This document shows positions 5,487 to 5,776 of a DNA stretch of 5,776 nt, piece by piece. The notes below the pieces were generated by a model, which did no database searches, was not told the origin of the DNA, and worked only from the letters and a program-made list of their open reading frames with translations. Numbering within the stretch: position 1 is the stretch's first letter; every line of letters begins with the position of its first letter. Location: the NCBI GenBank assembly GCA_030620575.1, contig JAUXEL010000106.1, positions 1-5,776 on the forward strand, written 5' to 3'. The DNA comes from Fidelibacterota bacterium. Its GTDB lineage: Bacteria > Fidelibacterota > Fidelibacteria > Fidelibacterales > Fidelibacteraceae. The position numbers and the translations under genes were made by a program.

Positions 5487-5500
5487 ATTGTAACGGTTTA
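5478..5500 (+). repeat. Direct repeat, right copy, flanking tRNA-Asn
   Basis: This is the partner of the copy at 5322-5345. It consists of the terminator T tract followed by ATTGTAACGGTTTA. Seventeen bases after its TTGTAA comes TTAAAT (5511-5516), a weak -10, so the copy may keep residual promoter character although no RNA gene follows. Confidence 0.65.
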
Positions 5501-5573
5501 TTTTGATCGCTTAAATTATCTTGGATAAAGAGAGAGGTATAGTTGAACTTAAAAAATACCGGAAAGAACGCAC

Positions 5574-5666
5574 ATGACAAATCAAGGTACACCATTAAAG
5601 GGACGCAAAATAGAGGCTTTTGAAAATTGTGAGATTATTTTGACAAAAAATGATCAGTTAATTTGA
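5574..5666 (+). CDS. Possible 30-residue small ORF
   Basis: ATG to TGA encodes a 30-residue hydrophilic peptide beginning MTNQGTPLKGRKIEAF and ending KNDQLI. GGAAAG lies about 8 nt upstream as a weak ribosome binding site. It lies between the tRNA unit and the right-hand palindromes, in otherwise empty sequence. I recognise no family. It could be a remnant of a longer gene or chance; stops interrupt the frame on both sides. Confidence 0.2.
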   Translation: MTNQGTPLKGRKIEAFENCEIILTKNDQLI

Positions 5667-5688
5667 TTTTCATTTCGTCTTTTATACC

Positions 5689-5776
5689 GGGGTTAAAACC
5701 CCAATATTTGTTGAATTAAATGATCCACGGCTTAAAAGCCGTGGCAACTCAAAAAGCCGTGGCTATTCAGTCGTGG
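5689..5776. repeat. REP-like palindromes at the right end
   Basis: A GGGG-TTAAAA-CCCC hairpin (5689-5702) is followed by a strong palindrome, CCACGGCT (5725-5732) with AGCCGTGG (5737-5744). A second half copy, AAAAGCCGTGGC, starts at 5752 (first copy 5734-5745), and a diverged TCGTGG ends the window. The array probably continues beyond 5776. The core sequence differs from the GAAGGG-type palindromes at the left end, so two repeat families coexist. Confidence 0.65.

Noticed and set aside
5734..5763. Possible CRISPR-like repeat start (AAAAGCCGTGGC twice)
   Set aside because: The spacing between copies is only about 6 bases and the repeats are 12 bp palindrome halves, which fits REP-like elements and not a CRISPR array.

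Overview
The window reads like a chromosomal stretch of a Gram-negative-type bacterium with moderate GC content (low-to-mid 40s by eye). Three of the five larger proteins start with lipoprotein signal peptides. The tRNA lacks an encoded CCA, genes have clear AAGGAG-type ribosome binding sites, and spacers carry REP-like palindromes and a heptanucleotide repeat array. This style recalls the Bacteroidota/Calditrichota/Marinimicrobia (FCB) kind of genome, but that is an impression and no marker here fixes the phylum. Nothing else in the window suggests sporulation, although spmAB is present.

Layout from left to right. (1) Positions 1-119 hold two REP-like hairpins of one family. (2) An ApbE-type FAD:protein FMN transferase lipoprotein lies on the minus strand (120-1139). 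It is divergent, across a 91-bp spacer, from (3) a class-C beta-lactamase-fold serine hydrolase lipoprotein (1231-2442). (4) A 154-bp array of 22 degenerate 7-bp units in perfect register fills most of the spacer (2451-2604). (5) spmA and spmB (2690-3373 and 3360-3968) overlap by 14 nt as a two-gene operon. (6) A strong 12-bp hairpin at 4002-4028 sits between spmB and a convergent minus-strand operon. (7) That operon encodes an unrecognised 273-aa lipoprotein with a glycine-rich hydrophobic tail (4230-5051), followed 8 nt later by a 56-aa membrane protein (4051-4221) that is easily missed by length cut-offs. (8) A 324-bp spacer with palindromic candidate operators leads to a monocistronic tRNA-Asn(GUU) unit with its own sigma70-like promoter and terminator, flanked by near-identical 24-bp direct repeats. 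(9) The right end is mostly non-coding and finishes in a different REP-like family (CCACGGCT/AGCCGTGG).

Functional view. ApbE attaches FMN covalently to partner redox proteins, none of which are encoded here. The serine hydrolase next to spmAB recalls the Bacillus dacB-spmA-spmB cluster, in which a serine peptidase acting on cell wall precedes SpmAB, but the enzyme family differs and 247 bp separate the genes. The least explained parts are the lipoprotein/56-aa membrane protein pair and the heptamer array. No CRISPR array, phage gene or transposase gene is visible.
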